DNA from: Lichenicoccus sp964247695
GTDB taxonomy: Bacteria > Pseudomonadota > Alphaproteobacteria > Acetobacterales > Acetobacteraceae
Length of the DNA stretch: 64,000 nt
Assembly (NCBI GenBank): GCA_964247695.1
Contig: CAXTVI010000013.1
Coordinates: 1 to 64,000, forward strand
Direction of reading: 5' to 3'
Shown: piece by piece, positions 28,010 to 37,390 of the stretch
How the letters are laid out: each line of letters opens with the position of its first letter
Numbering within the stretch: position 1 is the stretch's first letter
Translations under genes and position numbers: made by a program
The notes under the pieces: generated by a model
The model's input: the letters and a program-made list of their open reading frames with translations, nothing else
Databases searched by the model: none
Told to the model about the DNA's origin: nothing

Positions 28010-29339
28010 CCAGCACGACGTAGGCGATCAGGATGGCATCGATGCAGAGCAGCATCGGCGTGACGCGGTCCCAGGCCCGCCTTGCGAGAACGATCAGGGT
28101 GTAGGCGAGGCACCCGGTGGACAGGCCCATCATCAGGTCGGTCGTGGTCACCGTGACCAGCAGGATCAGGATCGTGGCGATCGCATCCTCCGGATGTTCG
28201 CGCCCGAGGTCGCGGATGCCCTCCATCATCAGCACGCCGACGATCACCAGAGCGGGTGCCGTCGCCTGGGCCGGAACGATGGCGATCAGCGGCCAGAAGA
28301 ACAGGCTGGCACCGAACAGGGCGGCCACCACCACGCCGACAAGGCCGGTGCGGCCGCCGCTCTCGACGCCGGCGGCGGATTCGACGTAGGCGGCGACGGT
28401 CGGGCTGCCGAGCATCGCGCCGATGACCGACGCGATGCCATCCGCGAGATAGGCGCGGCGCGCGTTCGGGATGCGTCCATCTGCGTCCATCATGCCGCCG
28501 CGCCTGGTCACGCCGATCAGCGTTGCGGTGGCAGAGAAGAAGTCCGACAGGAAGAAATACAAGGTGATCGGCAGCACCAGGAAGAAATGCGCGGTGAACT
28601 GGCGCACGTCGAAGGCGAACAGCAGGCGGCGTGGGATGGTGGGGAGGGCGACGATCTGGTTCGGATACGGCGTCATCATCCGGCCGCCGCTCGCATGCAC
28701 GAACAGGCCGACGATGCTGATCGCGACGATTGACAGCAACAGCGCGCCCGGAATGCGCAGCGCCATCAGCACCGGCGTGAACAGCATGCCCAGGAACACG
28801 ACCAGGACCGCAGGGTGCCGCAGGCTGGCGAACGAGACGCCGCCACGCGCGTCGTGCATGACGATGCCGCCATTCTTCAGCCCGAGATAGGCGATGAACA
28901 GTCCGATGCCGCATTGCAGTCCCAACCGGATGGCTTCCGGAAACCCCTGCACGAGCCGGTCCCGGAACCGCGTCAGCGACAGGCCGACGAAGATCAGCGC
29001 GCCGATCAGCACCATCGTGAGCGCGGTGCCGTATGATAGTCCCATCCGCACCACGACGACCTGGGCGAACACGATGTTCGAGCCCATGCCCGGGGCAAGT
29101 GCGATCGGCAGCCGCGCGAACAGCGCCATGATGAGGGTGCCGACCATCGCGGCGAGCGCCGTGACCGTAATCAGGTCGTGCACATCGGCGCCGGTCGCCG
29201 ACAGGATCGCCGGATTGACGACGACGATGTAGCTCATCGCGCCGAAGGTGGTGCACCCCGCGATGATCTCGCGGGAGACCGTGCTGCCGCTGGCGGGAAT
29301 GCCGAAGCCCGATGCGCCGCCGCCTGCTCCAGGTCGCAT
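27984..29339 (-). CDS. AzgA-type purine permease
   Basis: A 451-residue, roughly 12-13-helix transporter of the AzgA subgroup of nucleobase carriers, which import adenine, guanine or hypoxanthine by proton symport. Signatures are EIIAGCTTFGAMSYIVVVNPAIL near residue 25, APGMGSNIVFAQ near 85, and LSDFFSATATLIGV in the second half. The ATG at 29339 lacks a strong ribosome site but fits the family N-terminus. The gene stands between two adenine-deaminase paralogues, convergent with the first and divergent from the second. Confidence 0.9.
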   Translation of the reverse strand: MRPGAGGGASGFGIPASGSTVSREIIAGCTTFGAMSYIVVVNPAILSATGADVHDLITVTALAAMVGTLIMALFARLPIALAPGMGSNIVFAQVVVVRMGLSYGTALTMVLIGALIFVGLSLTRFRDRLVQGFPEAIRLGLQCGIGLFIAYLGLKNGGIVMHDARGGVSFASLRHPAVLVVFLGMLFTPVLMALRIPGALLLSIVAISIVGLFVHASGGRMMTPYPNQIVALPTIPRRLLFAFDVRQFTAHFFLVLPITLYFFLSDFFSATATLIGVTRRGGMMDADGRIPNARRAYLADGIASVIGAMLGSPTVAAYVESAAGVESGGRTGLVGVVVAALFGASLFFWPLIAIVPAQATAPALVIVGVLMMEGIRDLGREHPEDAIATILILLVTVTTTDLMMGLSTGCLAYTLIVLARRAWDRVTPMLLCIDAILIAYVVLVTETFRTG

Positions 29340-29456
29340 CAAGGTGGTCAATCCATCAACTCCGCGCTCCACGGCCTGTGCTGGCCCGGTTCGTGCAAGA
29401 TCCGCGCCGAGGAGCGGATGTCTGCTCGACTTGTTCCAACCAGCAGGTGAGCGTGG

Positions 29457-31316
29457 ATGCTGCCCAATGACCTGATCATCGACGCTGCCGACGAGGTCCG
29501 CATCAGGCAGGACCTGGTGCTGACGGCGCTCGGCCACCGTCCGGCCGACGTGGCGCTGCGGGTCGGCCGGCTGCTCGACGTGCATACGCGTCGTTGGCTG
29601 GACGACCAGGAAATCGTCATCAAGGGCCGGCGCATCGCCTGGGTCGGCCCGGTGGGCGGCTATCCCGGCGACGTCGGGGTTCGGCACGAGCGGCCCCACC
29701 TGTCGGCGGTGCCGGGCTTTGGCGAGGTGCACAAGCATATCGAGAGCTCGCACCTGACGCCGGAGAACGAGGCGGCGCTGGTGCTGCCGCGCGGCAATAC
29801 ATGGACCTGTGAAGCCAGCCACGAGATGGCCAATGTCGACGGGCCGAACAACCTCGCGTTCTGGCTGCAGGCGCGGCGGCAGGGCTCGCCGCTCAAGATC
29901 TTCCCGCTGCCGGGCTCGGCTGTTCCCCCGACCGCCTACGAGAAGAGCGGCGGGCATTTCGGCTATGCCGAGCAGTCGGCTTTCCTCAGGGACAGCCTGA
30001 TGGTCGCCGGCCTCGACGAGGTGATGGACTGGCCGTCGGTCTGGAACCCCGAGAACCCGTCCTACGAGCGCATCTGGGGCATGATCCGGGCGACCTTCGA
30101 GCAGCGCGGCGTGGTCGAGGGCCATGGTGCCGGGTTGCGCGACCGGTCGGTGATCAACGCGTTCGCAGCCGCCGGGCTTGCCTCCGACCACGAGGTGGCG
30201 ACCGTCCAGGAGGTGCTGGAGAAGCTGGCCGCCGGCATCTTCGTCGAGCTGCGGCCCAGGGCGCTGGGGACCGTGATCCCGGCGCTGCTGGCAGCGGGCC
30301 TCGCGGATTTTTCGCAAATGGCGCTGACCACCGACGACCGCTCGGCGACGGATACGCTGCGGGATGGCGCCAGCGACCACAATGCGCGGGTGGCGATCGC
30401 GGCCGGGCTGCCGCCCGAGATCGCGATCCAGTGCGTGACGATCAATCCGGCGCGGCACATGCGGCTGACGCCCTGGGTCGGCAGCCTGTCGCCCGGGCGC
30501 TACGCGGATGTCGTCCTGCTGTCCGACCTGGCCAGCATCGACATCGCGGAAGTCTGGGCCGATGGCGCGCAGGTCTCCCGCGGCAAGCAGTATGTCGGCG
30601 CGATCCCGTCGATCGATTGGCCCGGCTGGGCCCGGGAGACCATCCGTGTCGGTCGGACATTGCAGGCTGGGGATTTCGCGATCAAGGCGGAGCCGGGTCG
30701 CGAGACGATGCAGGCGGCCGTGCTGCGTCCGTTCCACTGGGCCGACGAGTTCCTGACCGAGACGTTGCCTGTCGCGGACGGCGAGGTGCAGCGCGACGCG
30801 GCGCGCACCATTACCAAGTTCGCGCTGATCGACCGGTATTCGGGCGACGGCCAGGTGTCGCGGATGTTCTGGCGCGGCTGCGGCCCGCGCGATCCGGACA
30901 CCGCGCTGGGCTGCTCGGTGGCGCATGATTCGCACAATCTCTGGGTGGTCGGATCGTCGGATGCGGCAATGGCCATGGTTGTCAACCAGATTGCGGCGCA
31001 GCAGGGCGGCTGGGCGCTGGTGCGCGGCGGCCGCATGGTCGCCAGCGTCACCTACGAGATCGGCGGCCTGATGACGGCACGCTCCGCCGAGGCGCTGGAT
31101 GCGGAAATGCAGTCGCTGTATCGAGCCGCGGACGGTATCGACTGGATGTACGAGCCGACATACCAGGACAACTGGCCACCCGGTTTCCCGGAACGCCTGA
31201 TCTTCGCCACCCTGACCTGCGCCCCGTGGCGCTGGGTGCTGGTGGCGCCGCACGCACGAGCGCCGGAAGGCTTCGTCAATGTGCAGACCGGTGCGACGCA
31301 TCCGGTTGTCTGGTGA
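29457..31316 (+). CDS. Adenine-deaminase-family amidohydrolase (second paralogue)
   Basis: A 619-residue protein with full-length Ade architecture but diverged active-site surroundings. The metal motif reads GEVHKHIESSHLTP near residue 95, where a typical Ade has D-x-H-x-H, and the DPHE motif has become EASHEMANV. The HxH, the glutamate and the C-terminal VAHDSHNLWVVG are kept, so catalysis is expected. AGGTGAG precedes the ATG. It heads a long plus-strand operon (binding protein, creatininase, FAD oxidase and more), unlike the stand-alone ade gene upstream. It may act on a modified purine or another aminated heterocycle. Confidence 0.82.
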   Translation: MLPNDLIIDAADEVRIRQDLVLTALGHRPADVALRVGRLLDVHTRRWLDDQEIVIKGRRIAWVGPVGGYPGDVGVRHERPHLSAVPGFGEVHKHIESSHLTPENEAALVLPRGNTWTCEASHEMANVDGPNNLAFWLQARRQGSPLKIFPLPGSAVPPTAYEKSGGHFGYAEQSAFLRDSLMVAGLDEVMDWPSVWNPENPSYERIWGMIRATFEQRGVVEGHGAGLRDRSVINAFAAAGLASDHEVATVQEVLEKLAAGIFVELRPRALGTVIPALLAAGLADFSQMALTTDDRSATDTLRDGASDHNARVAIAAGLPPEIAIQCVTINPARHMRLTPWVGSLSPGRYADVVLLSDLASIDIAEVWADGAQVSRGKQYVGAIPSIDWPGWARETIRVGRTLQAGDFAIKAEPGRETMQAAVLRPFHWADEFLTETLPVADGEVQRDAARTITKFALIDRYSGDGQVSRMFWRGCGPRDPDTALGCSVAHDSHNLWVVGSSDAAMAMVVNQIAAQQGGWALVRGGRMVASVTYEIGGLMTARSAEALDAEMQSLYRAADGIDWMYEPTYQDNWPPGFPERLIFATLTCAPWRWVLVAPHARAPEGFVNVQTGATHPVVW

Positions 31317-31335
31317 TGGACAGGCGCGCGCTGGC

Positions 31336-32316
31336 ATGAACGGGACAGCTATTGGCAGGCGCTCCCTGCTTGCGGCCGCCACGACGCTCGCGCTGCCGGC
31401 CCGTGCGGCCGAGGGCGGGAAGCCGTTGCGGCTGCTCACCAACTGGTTCGCCCAGGCCGAGCATGGCGGCTTCTATCAGGCGCAGGCGCTGGGGCTGTAC
31501 GAGAAGGCCGGTCTGGACGCCGTCATCGCGATGGGCGGCGCACAGGTGAACACGGTGCAGCTGCTGCTGGCCGGGCAGTGCGACATCGTGCTCGCGCAGC
31601 CCGATCAGGTCCTGCAGGGGATCGGGCGCGGACTGCCGCTGGTCGCCATCGCGACGACGTTCCAGAAGAGCATCGGCGGCCTGCTCGTGCACCCGGACAT
31701 CACCGGCTTCGAGCAGCTGCGCGGGCATCCGATCCTGGTCAGTCCGGAAGGACGTGCCACCTTCTGGCCGTGGCTGCGCGCTCGCTACGGCTATACCGAC
31801 GATCAGGCGGCTCCCTACACCTTCAACATCCAGCCGTTCCTCTTCAATCCGCGCCTCGCGATGCAGGCGTTCGCAACCTCCGAGCCCTATGCCGTGCAGC
31901 AGCGGCACGTCCCGTATCGTTTCCTGCTGCTCGCCGAAGCCGGCTATGCCGGGTTCGGCAACATGCTGGTCACCACGCGGGCCACTCTCGCCGCCCGCAA
32001 ACCCGAGCTGTCGGCCTTCCTCCATGCCAGTGTCACCGGCTGGAAGGACGTGCTGACCGGCGATGCCACGCCCGCCCGGCGCGCCATCATGGCGGCGAAC
32101 CCGCAGATGACCGCCGACCAGATCGACTGGTCGTTCGCCGAGCTGCGCCGGCTGCAGGCGGTCGCAGGTCCAGGGCAGTTCATCGGCCGCTTCGATGAGG
32201 GTCGGTGGGCGCGTATCCGGGCGATGGATGTCTCCACCGGGCTGATCCCGGCCTCGCTCGACTGGCAAGCGGCCTACACCACGCAATTCGACAGCGCGAT
32301 GGATGTGACGCTGTGA
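31336..32316 (+). CDS. ABC transporter binding protein, NMT1/THI5-like
   Basis: A 326-residue type II periplasmic binding protein of the family that includes ThiY, SsuA and TauA. A signal peptide with a twin arginine (GRRSLLAAATTLALPARA) covers residues 1-24. LLTNWFAQAEHGGFYQAQALGLYEKAGLD is the classic family opening, and pyrimidine-binding members share it. The ATG at 31336 is 20 bp after the stop of the adenine-deaminase paralogue. The stop overlaps the next start (GTGA). Its ATPase and permease partners are probably those at 39221 and 40006, separated from it by enzymes. Confidence 0.86.
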   Translation: MNGTAIGRRSLLAAATTLALPARAAEGGKPLRLLTNWFAQAEHGGFYQAQALGLYEKAGLDAVIAMGGAQVNTVQLLLAGQCDIVLAQPDQVLQGIGRGLPLVAIATTFQKSIGGLLVHPDITGFEQLRGHPILVSPEGRATFWPWLRARYGYTDDQAAPYTFNIQPFLFNPRLAMQAFATSEPYAVQQRHVPYRFLLLAEAGYAGFGNMLVTTRATLAARKPELSAFLHASVTGWKDVLTGDATPARRAIMAANPQMTADQIDWSFAELRRLQAVAGPGQFIGRFDEGRWARIRAMDVSTGLIPASLDWQAAYTTQFDSAMDVTL

Positions 32317-33161
32317 CCGACACAGGATTCTCGAAACGGCCGCCGGCGCGGCTGTGGCAGGAGATGAGCTGGCCAGAGTTCCGGCGGCTGCCGGCCGACA
32401 CCGTGGCGGTGCTGCCGGTCGGCGCCATCGAGCAGCACGGCCCGCATCTGCCGGTTTGCGTCGATAGCTGCATCAACGGCGAGCTGCTGGCCCGGGCACT
32501 CGCGGCGGCGCCGGACGACCTGCCGGTCACCGCCCTGCCGATCCAGAGCGTCGGCAAGAGCGAGGAGCACATCTCCTATCCCGGAACCCTGCTGCTGTCG
32601 GCGGAGACGCTGACACGGGTGCTGACCGAACTGGGCGAGAGCGTCGCGCGGGCCGGTGTGCGCCGGCTGCTGCTGCTGAACTCGCATGGCGGCCAGCCGC
32701 AGGTGCTCGACATCGTGGCCCGCACGCTACGCCGGACGCAGTCGATGTTCGTGGTCAATGCGAGCTGGGGGGCGCTCGGCATGCCGGACGGGTTGTTCAC
32801 CGCCGAGGAGCGCCGGTTCGGCATCCATGGCGGCGAGATCGAGACATCGCTGATGCTGCATCTGCGTCCGGATCTCGTGCGCATGGACCGCGCGCAGGTT
32901 TTCCGTTCGGCGGCGATGGATCTCGCGACCGAAGGCGCGGTGCTGGAAGCGGAGGGCCGCGTCGGCTTTGGCTGGCTGACCCAGGATCTGCATGTCGCCG
33001 GCGCGTGCGGCAACGCGCTGGCCGCCACCGCCGAGAAGGGGCGTCTGGTCGCCGAACACCAGGTGGCGCGTTTCCTGCGCCTGGTCCGCGAGATGGCCGG
33101 ATACGATCTCGGGCGGCTGCGCCCGGACCATGCGATCGAAGCGGGAGAGGGCGGCCCATGA
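32313..33161 (+). CDS. Creatininase-family amidohydrolase
   Basis: A 282-residue member of the creatininase fold, which hydrolyses cyclic amides and formamides. The metal ligands E40, H42 and D51 lie in VGAIEQHGPHLP and VCVDS with the same spacing as in creatininase. LLLNSHGG near 126 and HGGEIETSL near 171 provide the remaining ligands. It starts at a GTG inside the stop of the preceding gene (GTGA) and ends inside the next start (ATGA), so it is coupled on both sides. Its substrate is not determinable; formamide hydrolases and lactam hydrolases of this family occur in heterocycle pathways. Confidence 0.85.
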   Translation: MTDTGFSKRPPARLWQEMSWPEFRRLPADTVAVLPVGAIEQHGPHLPVCVDSCINGELLARALAAAPDDLPVTALPIQSVGKSEEHISYPGTLLLSAETLTRVLTELGESVARAGVRRLLLLNSHGGQPQVLDIVARTLRRTQSMFVVNASWGALGMPDGLFTAEERRFGIHGGEIETSLMLHLRPDLVRMDRAQVFRSAAMDLATEGAVLEAEGRVGFGWLTQDLHVAGACGNALAATAEKGRLVAEHQVARFLRLVREMAGYDLGRLRPDHAIEAGEGGP

Positions 33162-34543
33162 CCAGGACCGACTGCAACATCGACGGTTTCCTCGCCGCGC
33201 TGGGGGAGGTGCCGGCGCAGACCGACCCGGTGCTGGTACGGCGCAAGAGCCGCGACTTCTTCTGGTACAGCCCGGTGCTCAAGCGGCAGCTCGAGGGACT
33301 GGTGGCCGACCTCGTTGTGCAGCCCCGCGACGAGGCGGAACTGCTCCACGTGGCCAGCATGGCCCGGCTGCATGGCGTGCCGCTCACGACGCGCGGCGGC
33401 GGCACCGGCAATTACGGCCAGGCGGTGCCGCTGCAGGGCGGCGCGGTGCTCGACATGGGAAGTTTCGACCGGCTGCTCTGGGTGCGGGACGGTATTGCCC
33501 GCGTGCAGGCGGGGATGAACCTGCTGGCGCTGGACCGCGCGCTGCGCGCCCAGGGCCACGAGATCCGCCTGTATCCCTCGACGAAGCGTACCGCGTCGCT
33601 CGGCGGCTTCATCTGCGGCGGCTCCGGCGGCATCGGCTCGGTGACGTGGGGCGGCCTGCGCGACCGTGGCAACCTGCTGGCGGTGCGCGTGGTGACGCTG
33701 CAGGACCCGCCGGAGGCGATCGAGCTGCGCGGCGCCGAAACGGACGCGATCAACCACGCCTACGGCACCACCGCCATCGTCACGGAACTCGAGATCCCGG
33801 TGCAGCCTGCCATATCCTGGCGCGAGGCCGCCTGGAGCTTTCCGGAGTTTTCCGCTGCCGCCGGCTTCGGGCTCGCGCTGGCAGCCCAGGCCGGCATCGA
33901 GAAGAAGCTGGTCACCGTCACCGACGGGCCGCTGACGCCGTTTTTCGCGCCGCTGCGCGAGATGGCGCCGCAGGAGCATTCGCTGGCCATCACGCTGGTG
34001 GCGCCGGGCGGGATGGCACCGGCGCGCGCCCTCGCGCACCAGTTCGGCGGTACGCTGCGCCACGAGGGCGATCTCGCCGAGGCGGAGGACGATCCCGCGC
34101 GCACGCCGCTCTACGAGCTGACCTGGAACCACACCACGCTGCAGGTGCTCAAGCGCGACCGCGGGTATACCTACCTGCAGTGCCTGTACCAGCCGGACGG
34201 GCTGCTGGAGCGGATCGAGCGAATACGCGCCCGGTTCGGCGACGAGCTGATGATGCATCTCGAATTCATGCCATTGGGCAGTGCCGCCGGACGCATGACC
34301 TGCTCGGCGCTGCCGGTCCTGCGCTACACCACCGAGGCACGGCTCGATGAGATCATCCGGCTGCACGAGGCGGACGGAGTGCTGATCGCCAACCCGCATG
34401 TGTTCACCGTCGAGGATGGCGGCATCCACCGCGTTGCTTCGCCCGATCTGGCCGCCGCCAAGGCACGGTTCGATCCGCTCGGGCTGCTCAACCCGGGCAA
34501 GCTGCGCAGCGCGCCGGCAAGGCCCGGCGTCGCCGCCGCATGA
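33158..34543 (+). CDS. FAD-linked oxidase, VAO/PCMH family
   Basis: A 461-residue flavoprotein. The FAD-binding PCMH domain (about 45-225) has RGGGTGNYGQAVPL and SLGGFICGGSGGIGSVTWG. A C-terminal cap domain ends with the LLNPGKL motif. It has no signal peptide, so it is cytoplasmic. It overlaps its neighbours by ATGA at both ends. Unlike the dehydrogenase at 9476 it lacks Fe-S domains and may use oxygen or another acceptor. In this operon it may oxidise a heterocycle-derived intermediate, which is inference. Confidence 0.85.
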   Translation: MTRTDCNIDGFLAALGEVPAQTDPVLVRRKSRDFFWYSPVLKRQLEGLVADLVVQPRDEAELLHVASMARLHGVPLTTRGGGTGNYGQAVPLQGGAVLDMGSFDRLLWVRDGIARVQAGMNLLALDRALRAQGHEIRLYPSTKRTASLGGFICGGSGGIGSVTWGGLRDRGNLLAVRVVTLQDPPEAIELRGAETDAINHAYGTTAIVTELEIPVQPAISWREAAWSFPEFSAAAGFGLALAAQAGIEKKLVTVTDGPLTPFFAPLREMAPQEHSLAITLVAPGGMAPARALAHQFGGTLRHEGDLAEAEDDPARTPLYELTWNHTTLQVLKRDRGYTYLQCLYQPDGLLERIERIRARFGDELMMHLEFMPLGSAAGRMTCSALPVLRYTTEARLDEIIRLHEADGVLIANPHVFTVEDGGIHRVASPDLAAAKARFDPLGLLNPGKLRSAPARPGVAAA

Positions 34544-36204
34544 GCAGGCTTGCCGTGCGGCCGCCGCGCACGGAATCAATGACCACGCGCGACGGTATCA
34601 CCCTGGTCGCCGACATCTGGGAGCCGGCGACGGGTGGCCCGCATCCTGTGCTGCTGATGCGGCAGGCCTATGGCCGCCGCATCGGCACCTCGCTGTGCTA
34701 CGCGCCGCCGGCCTGGTACGCGTCGCATGGGTACATCGTCGTGCTGCAGGATGCGCGCGGCCGCGGCGACAGCGGCGGCGCGTTCGAGCTGTTCCGGTTC
34801 GAGGCGCAGGACGGCGCCGACACGGTGACGTGGGCGGCGACGCTGCCGAACGCCAATGGCCGGGTCGGCATGTTCGGCTTCTCGTTCCAGGGCACCAACC
34901 AGTTGCTGGCGCTGAGCGAACCGTGCCCGGCACTGCGCGCGGTGGCGCCGGCGATGATCGGCTGGGACCTGCGCACCGACTGGGCGTACGAGAACGGCGC
35001 GTTCCCGCTGCGCGCCAACCTGGGCTGGGCGACGCAACTGATGGCGGAGACCGCGCGCCGGGCCGGCGATGACGCGGCGCAGGCCGAGCTGCTTGCCGCC
35101 AGCCGGGCGCTGCCGCTGAACGGGGCCCGGCCGGGACGACCGGACTACATGCAGCGGCTCGGCCATTGGGGCCACTATGCCGGCTGGGCGGATCGCCCGG
35201 AGGACGATGCGGACTGGCGCGCGATCTCGCCCTCGGCGCATCTCGACGCCATTATCGCCAACCGCCCGGCAGTGTTCCTGATCGGCGGGTGGTACGACAG
35301 CCACCTGCCGGGCACGCTGGCTGCCTGGAGGGCGCTGCACGAACGGGTGCCGCTGCGCCTGGTGGTCGGGCCGTGGGCGCATTTCCCCTGGGACCGCCGG
35401 ATCGGCGACCGCGATTTCGGCAGCGAGGCGATCACCGACATCGACCAGCAGCAGGTTGCCTGGTTCGATAGCTGGCTCAAGAGGGCTGGCTCCCCCGATC
35501 CCGAAAGCGTCGTGCGGCTGTTCGACATGGGGGCGCAGTGCTGGCGCGAAATGCCGGCGCTGCCGGACCCTTCCATATCGATGTGGCCGACAGCCGGCGG
35601 CCGTGCCGCCATCGACATGCGCGACGGCCGGCTCGAGCCGGAGCCGGGGGCGCCGTCGGAGGAATATCTGGTGCACGATCCGTGGCGGCCGCCGGCGCCC
35701 TGCGGCGGCAGCTTCGGACAGCCGCCGGGCCCGGTCGACCGGCACGCCACCGACGCCCGCGCCGACGTGCTCACCTTCACCGCCGAGCCGTTCACCCAGC
35801 AGCACCTGCTGTGCGGCGCGCTCGCACTGGCGCTCGAGGTCACGGCCGACGGCGCCTTCGACCTGCACGCCACCGTGTCCGTCGTCGCTACCGGCGGCGC
35901 CACCTGGGCGCTCGCCGAGGGCTATGGCAGCTTCGATCGCGACCACGGACTGTGTCATCTGCCGCTGCGCGCCACCTGCGTCACGCTGGCACCCGGCGAA
36001 CGCCTGCGTCTCTCGGTGGCCGCTGCCTGCTTCCCGGCCTTTGCGGTCAATCCGGGCAGCGGCGAACGGCCGTGGGATGCAGCCCTCGCGTCGCTGCGCG
36101 TAGTGACGCTGACCGTGCGGACCGGTGCCGGTTCCGTCCTGCACCTGCCGCTCGGCCCGGCATTTGCATCGGCCTCGTCCAGCTCAAGCGAGGTCTCGTC
36201 ATGA
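34540..36204 (+). CDS. S15-family hydrolase (CocE/NonD type)
   Basis: A 554-residue alpha/beta hydrolase of the cocaine-esterase and X-Pro dipeptidyl peptidase group, which cleaves esters or amides. The nucleophile is S115 in GFSFQG, preceded by the VLQDARGRGDSGG loop. The acid and histidine lie in GGWYDSHLPG and GPWAHFPW. A C-terminal jelly-roll domain (about 350-550) completes the family layout. It lacks a signal peptide. ATGA overlaps at both ends place it in the same transcript as the FAD oxidase and cupin. The substrate is unknown. Confidence 0.86.
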   Translation: MSRLAVRPPRTESMTTRDGITLVADIWEPATGGPHPVLLMRQAYGRRIGTSLCYAPPAWYASHGYIVVLQDARGRGDSGGAFELFRFEAQDGADTVTWAATLPNANGRVGMFGFSFQGTNQLLALSEPCPALRAVAPAMIGWDLRTDWAYENGAFPLRANLGWATQLMAETARRAGDDAAQAELLAASRALPLNGARPGRPDYMQRLGHWGHYAGWADRPEDDADWRAISPSAHLDAIIANRPAVFLIGGWYDSHLPGTLAAWRALHERVPLRLVVGPWAHFPWDRRIGDRDFGSEAITDIDQQQVAWFDSWLKRAGSPDPESVVRLFDMGAQCWREMPALPDPSISMWPTAGGRAAIDMRDGRLEPEPGAPSEEYLVHDPWRPPAPCGGSFGQPPGPVDRHATDARADVLTFTAEPFTQQHLLCGALALALEVTADGAFDLHATVSVVATGGATWALAEGYGSFDRDHGLCHLPLRATCVTLAPGERLRLSVAAACFPAFAVNPGSGERPWDAALASLRVVTLTVRTGAGSVLHLPLGPAFASASSSSSEVSS

Positions 36205-36626
36205 TGAACGTCGTCACCAGGCGTCCCGTCTCGGAGGTCGATGCGTTCCGCATCGCGCCAGGCGACAGCAACTATTTCGCGCTGCTGCTGGACAAGACGG
36301 CCGGGGGAACCGATGCGGTCTGCGTCGTCGAGATCTTCACCGTCGGCGGCCGCACGCCGCCCAACACCCATGCCGCCGCCGACGAATTCTTCTATGTGCT
36401 GAGCGGCACCGGGATCGCCCGATGCGACGGTCGCGAGGTCCCCTTGCGCAAGGGAGATGCGCTGCTGGTCAAGCCGGGAGCCGAGCACGTGGTGGAAAAC
36501 ACCGGCGACGCCAAGCTCTACACCCTGACGGTGATGACGCCGAACGAGGGATTCGCCGAGCTGATACGGAGCGGCGAGCGCGTGCATCTCGATGCCGAGG
36601 ATCTCGCGGTGCTCTGCGACGAATGA
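36201..36626 (+). CDS. Small cupin protein
   Basis: A 141-residue single-domain cupin. The first motif PPNTHAAADEFFYVLSG lies near residues 53-69 and the second, GDALLVKPGAEHVVENTG, near 88-105. The metal-site histidines and glutamate are kept. Two overlapping ATGs (36201, 36204) are possible; the first gives the ATGA junction with the hydrolase gene. Such cupins can be dioxygenases, isomerases or ligand sensors. The operon context suggests an enzyme of the same pathway, but no activity can be assigned. Confidence 0.75.
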   Translation: MMNVVTRRPVSEVDAFRIAPGDSNYFALLLDKTAGGTDAVCVVEIFTVGGRTPPNTHAAADEFFYVLSGTGIARCDGREVPLRKGDALLVKPGAEHVVENTGDAKLYTLTVMTPNEGFAELIRSGERVHLDAEDLAVLCDE

Positions 36627-37390
36627 AACCTCTCGGCAGCGTCGCGCACAATGCCTGGCACGTCTCCCCGGACGAGGTCGACACCGTGCGTCGGCGACGC
36701 GAGACGGTGCCGCGCCTGATTGCCGCCCTGCCGCGCCCGGTGCGCATCGATCTCGCCGCGACCGCAATGATCGTGATCGACATGCAGAACGATTTCTGCC
36801 ACCCGACCGGCTGGCTCGCCGGCATCGGTGTCGATGTGGCGCCGGCGCGGGCACCGGTCGAGCCGCTGTGCCGCCTGCTGCCGGCGCTCCGGGCGCAGTC
36901 GGTGCCGGTGCTCTGGGTGAACTGGGGCAACCGGCCCGACCGGCTCAACCTGAGCCCGTCGCTGCACCACGTGTACGATCCGCATGGCAAAGGGGTGGGG
37001 CTGGGTGCGCCGCTGGCGGCGGATGGATCGCGCGTGCTGGAGGCGGGTGGCTGGAGTGCCGCCATCATCGACGAGTTGCAGCCAGCGCCTCAGGACGTGC
37101 ATGTCGCCAAGTATCGCATGTCGGGCTTCTGGGACACGCCGCTCGACAGCATCCTGCGCAACCTGCGTGTCGACACGCTGCTGTTCGCGGGCGTCAATGT
37201 CGACCAGTGCGTGATGGCGACGCTGCAGGACGCCAGTTGCCTCGGGTATGACTGCGTGCTGGTCGATGACTGCGCCGCGACCACCTCGCCCGACTTCTGC
37301 CTGCAGGCGACACGCTACAATATCCGGCAGTGCTACGGTTTCACGACCGACGCCGACGCGCTGATCGAGGCGGCCAACGCGTCGGCATGA
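36623..37390 (+). CDS. Cysteine hydrolase, RutB/isochorismatase-like
   Basis: A 255-residue amidohydrolase with the catalytic triad D53 (VIDMQNDF), K163 (VAKYRMSGF) and C196 (GVNVDQCVMATLQD). The stretch KYRMSGFWDTPLDSILR and the DELQPAPQD segment resemble RutB, the ureidoacrylate/peroxyureidoacrylate hydrolase of uracil degradation. It probably cleaves a carbamoyl or amide group, releasing ammonia and CO2. Starts and stops overlap both neighbours by ATGA. No rutA flavin monooxygenase is in the window, so this is not the standard Rut pathway. Confidence 0.85.
   Translation: MKPLGSVAHNAWHVSPDEVDTVRRRRETVPRLIAALPRPVRIDLAATAMIVIDMQNDFCHPTGWLAGIGVDVAPARAPVEPLCRLLPALRAQSVPVLWVNWGNRPDRLNLSPSLHHVYDPHGKGVGLGAPLAADGSRVLEAGGWSAAIIDELQPAPQDVHVAKYRMSGFWDTPLDSILRNLRVDTLLFAGVNVDQCVMATLQDASCLGYDCVLVDDCAATTSPDFCLQATRYNIRQCYGFTTDADALIEAANASA

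Noticed and set aside
29340..31442. About 700-residue N-terminal extension of the AzgA permease frame
   Set aside because: It is antisense to the second adenine-deaminase gene; real homology begins at 29339.
36623..37390. Standard Rut uracil pathway
   Set aside because: Only a RutB-like hydrolase is present; RutA, RutF, RutC and RutG counterparts are missing from the cluster.
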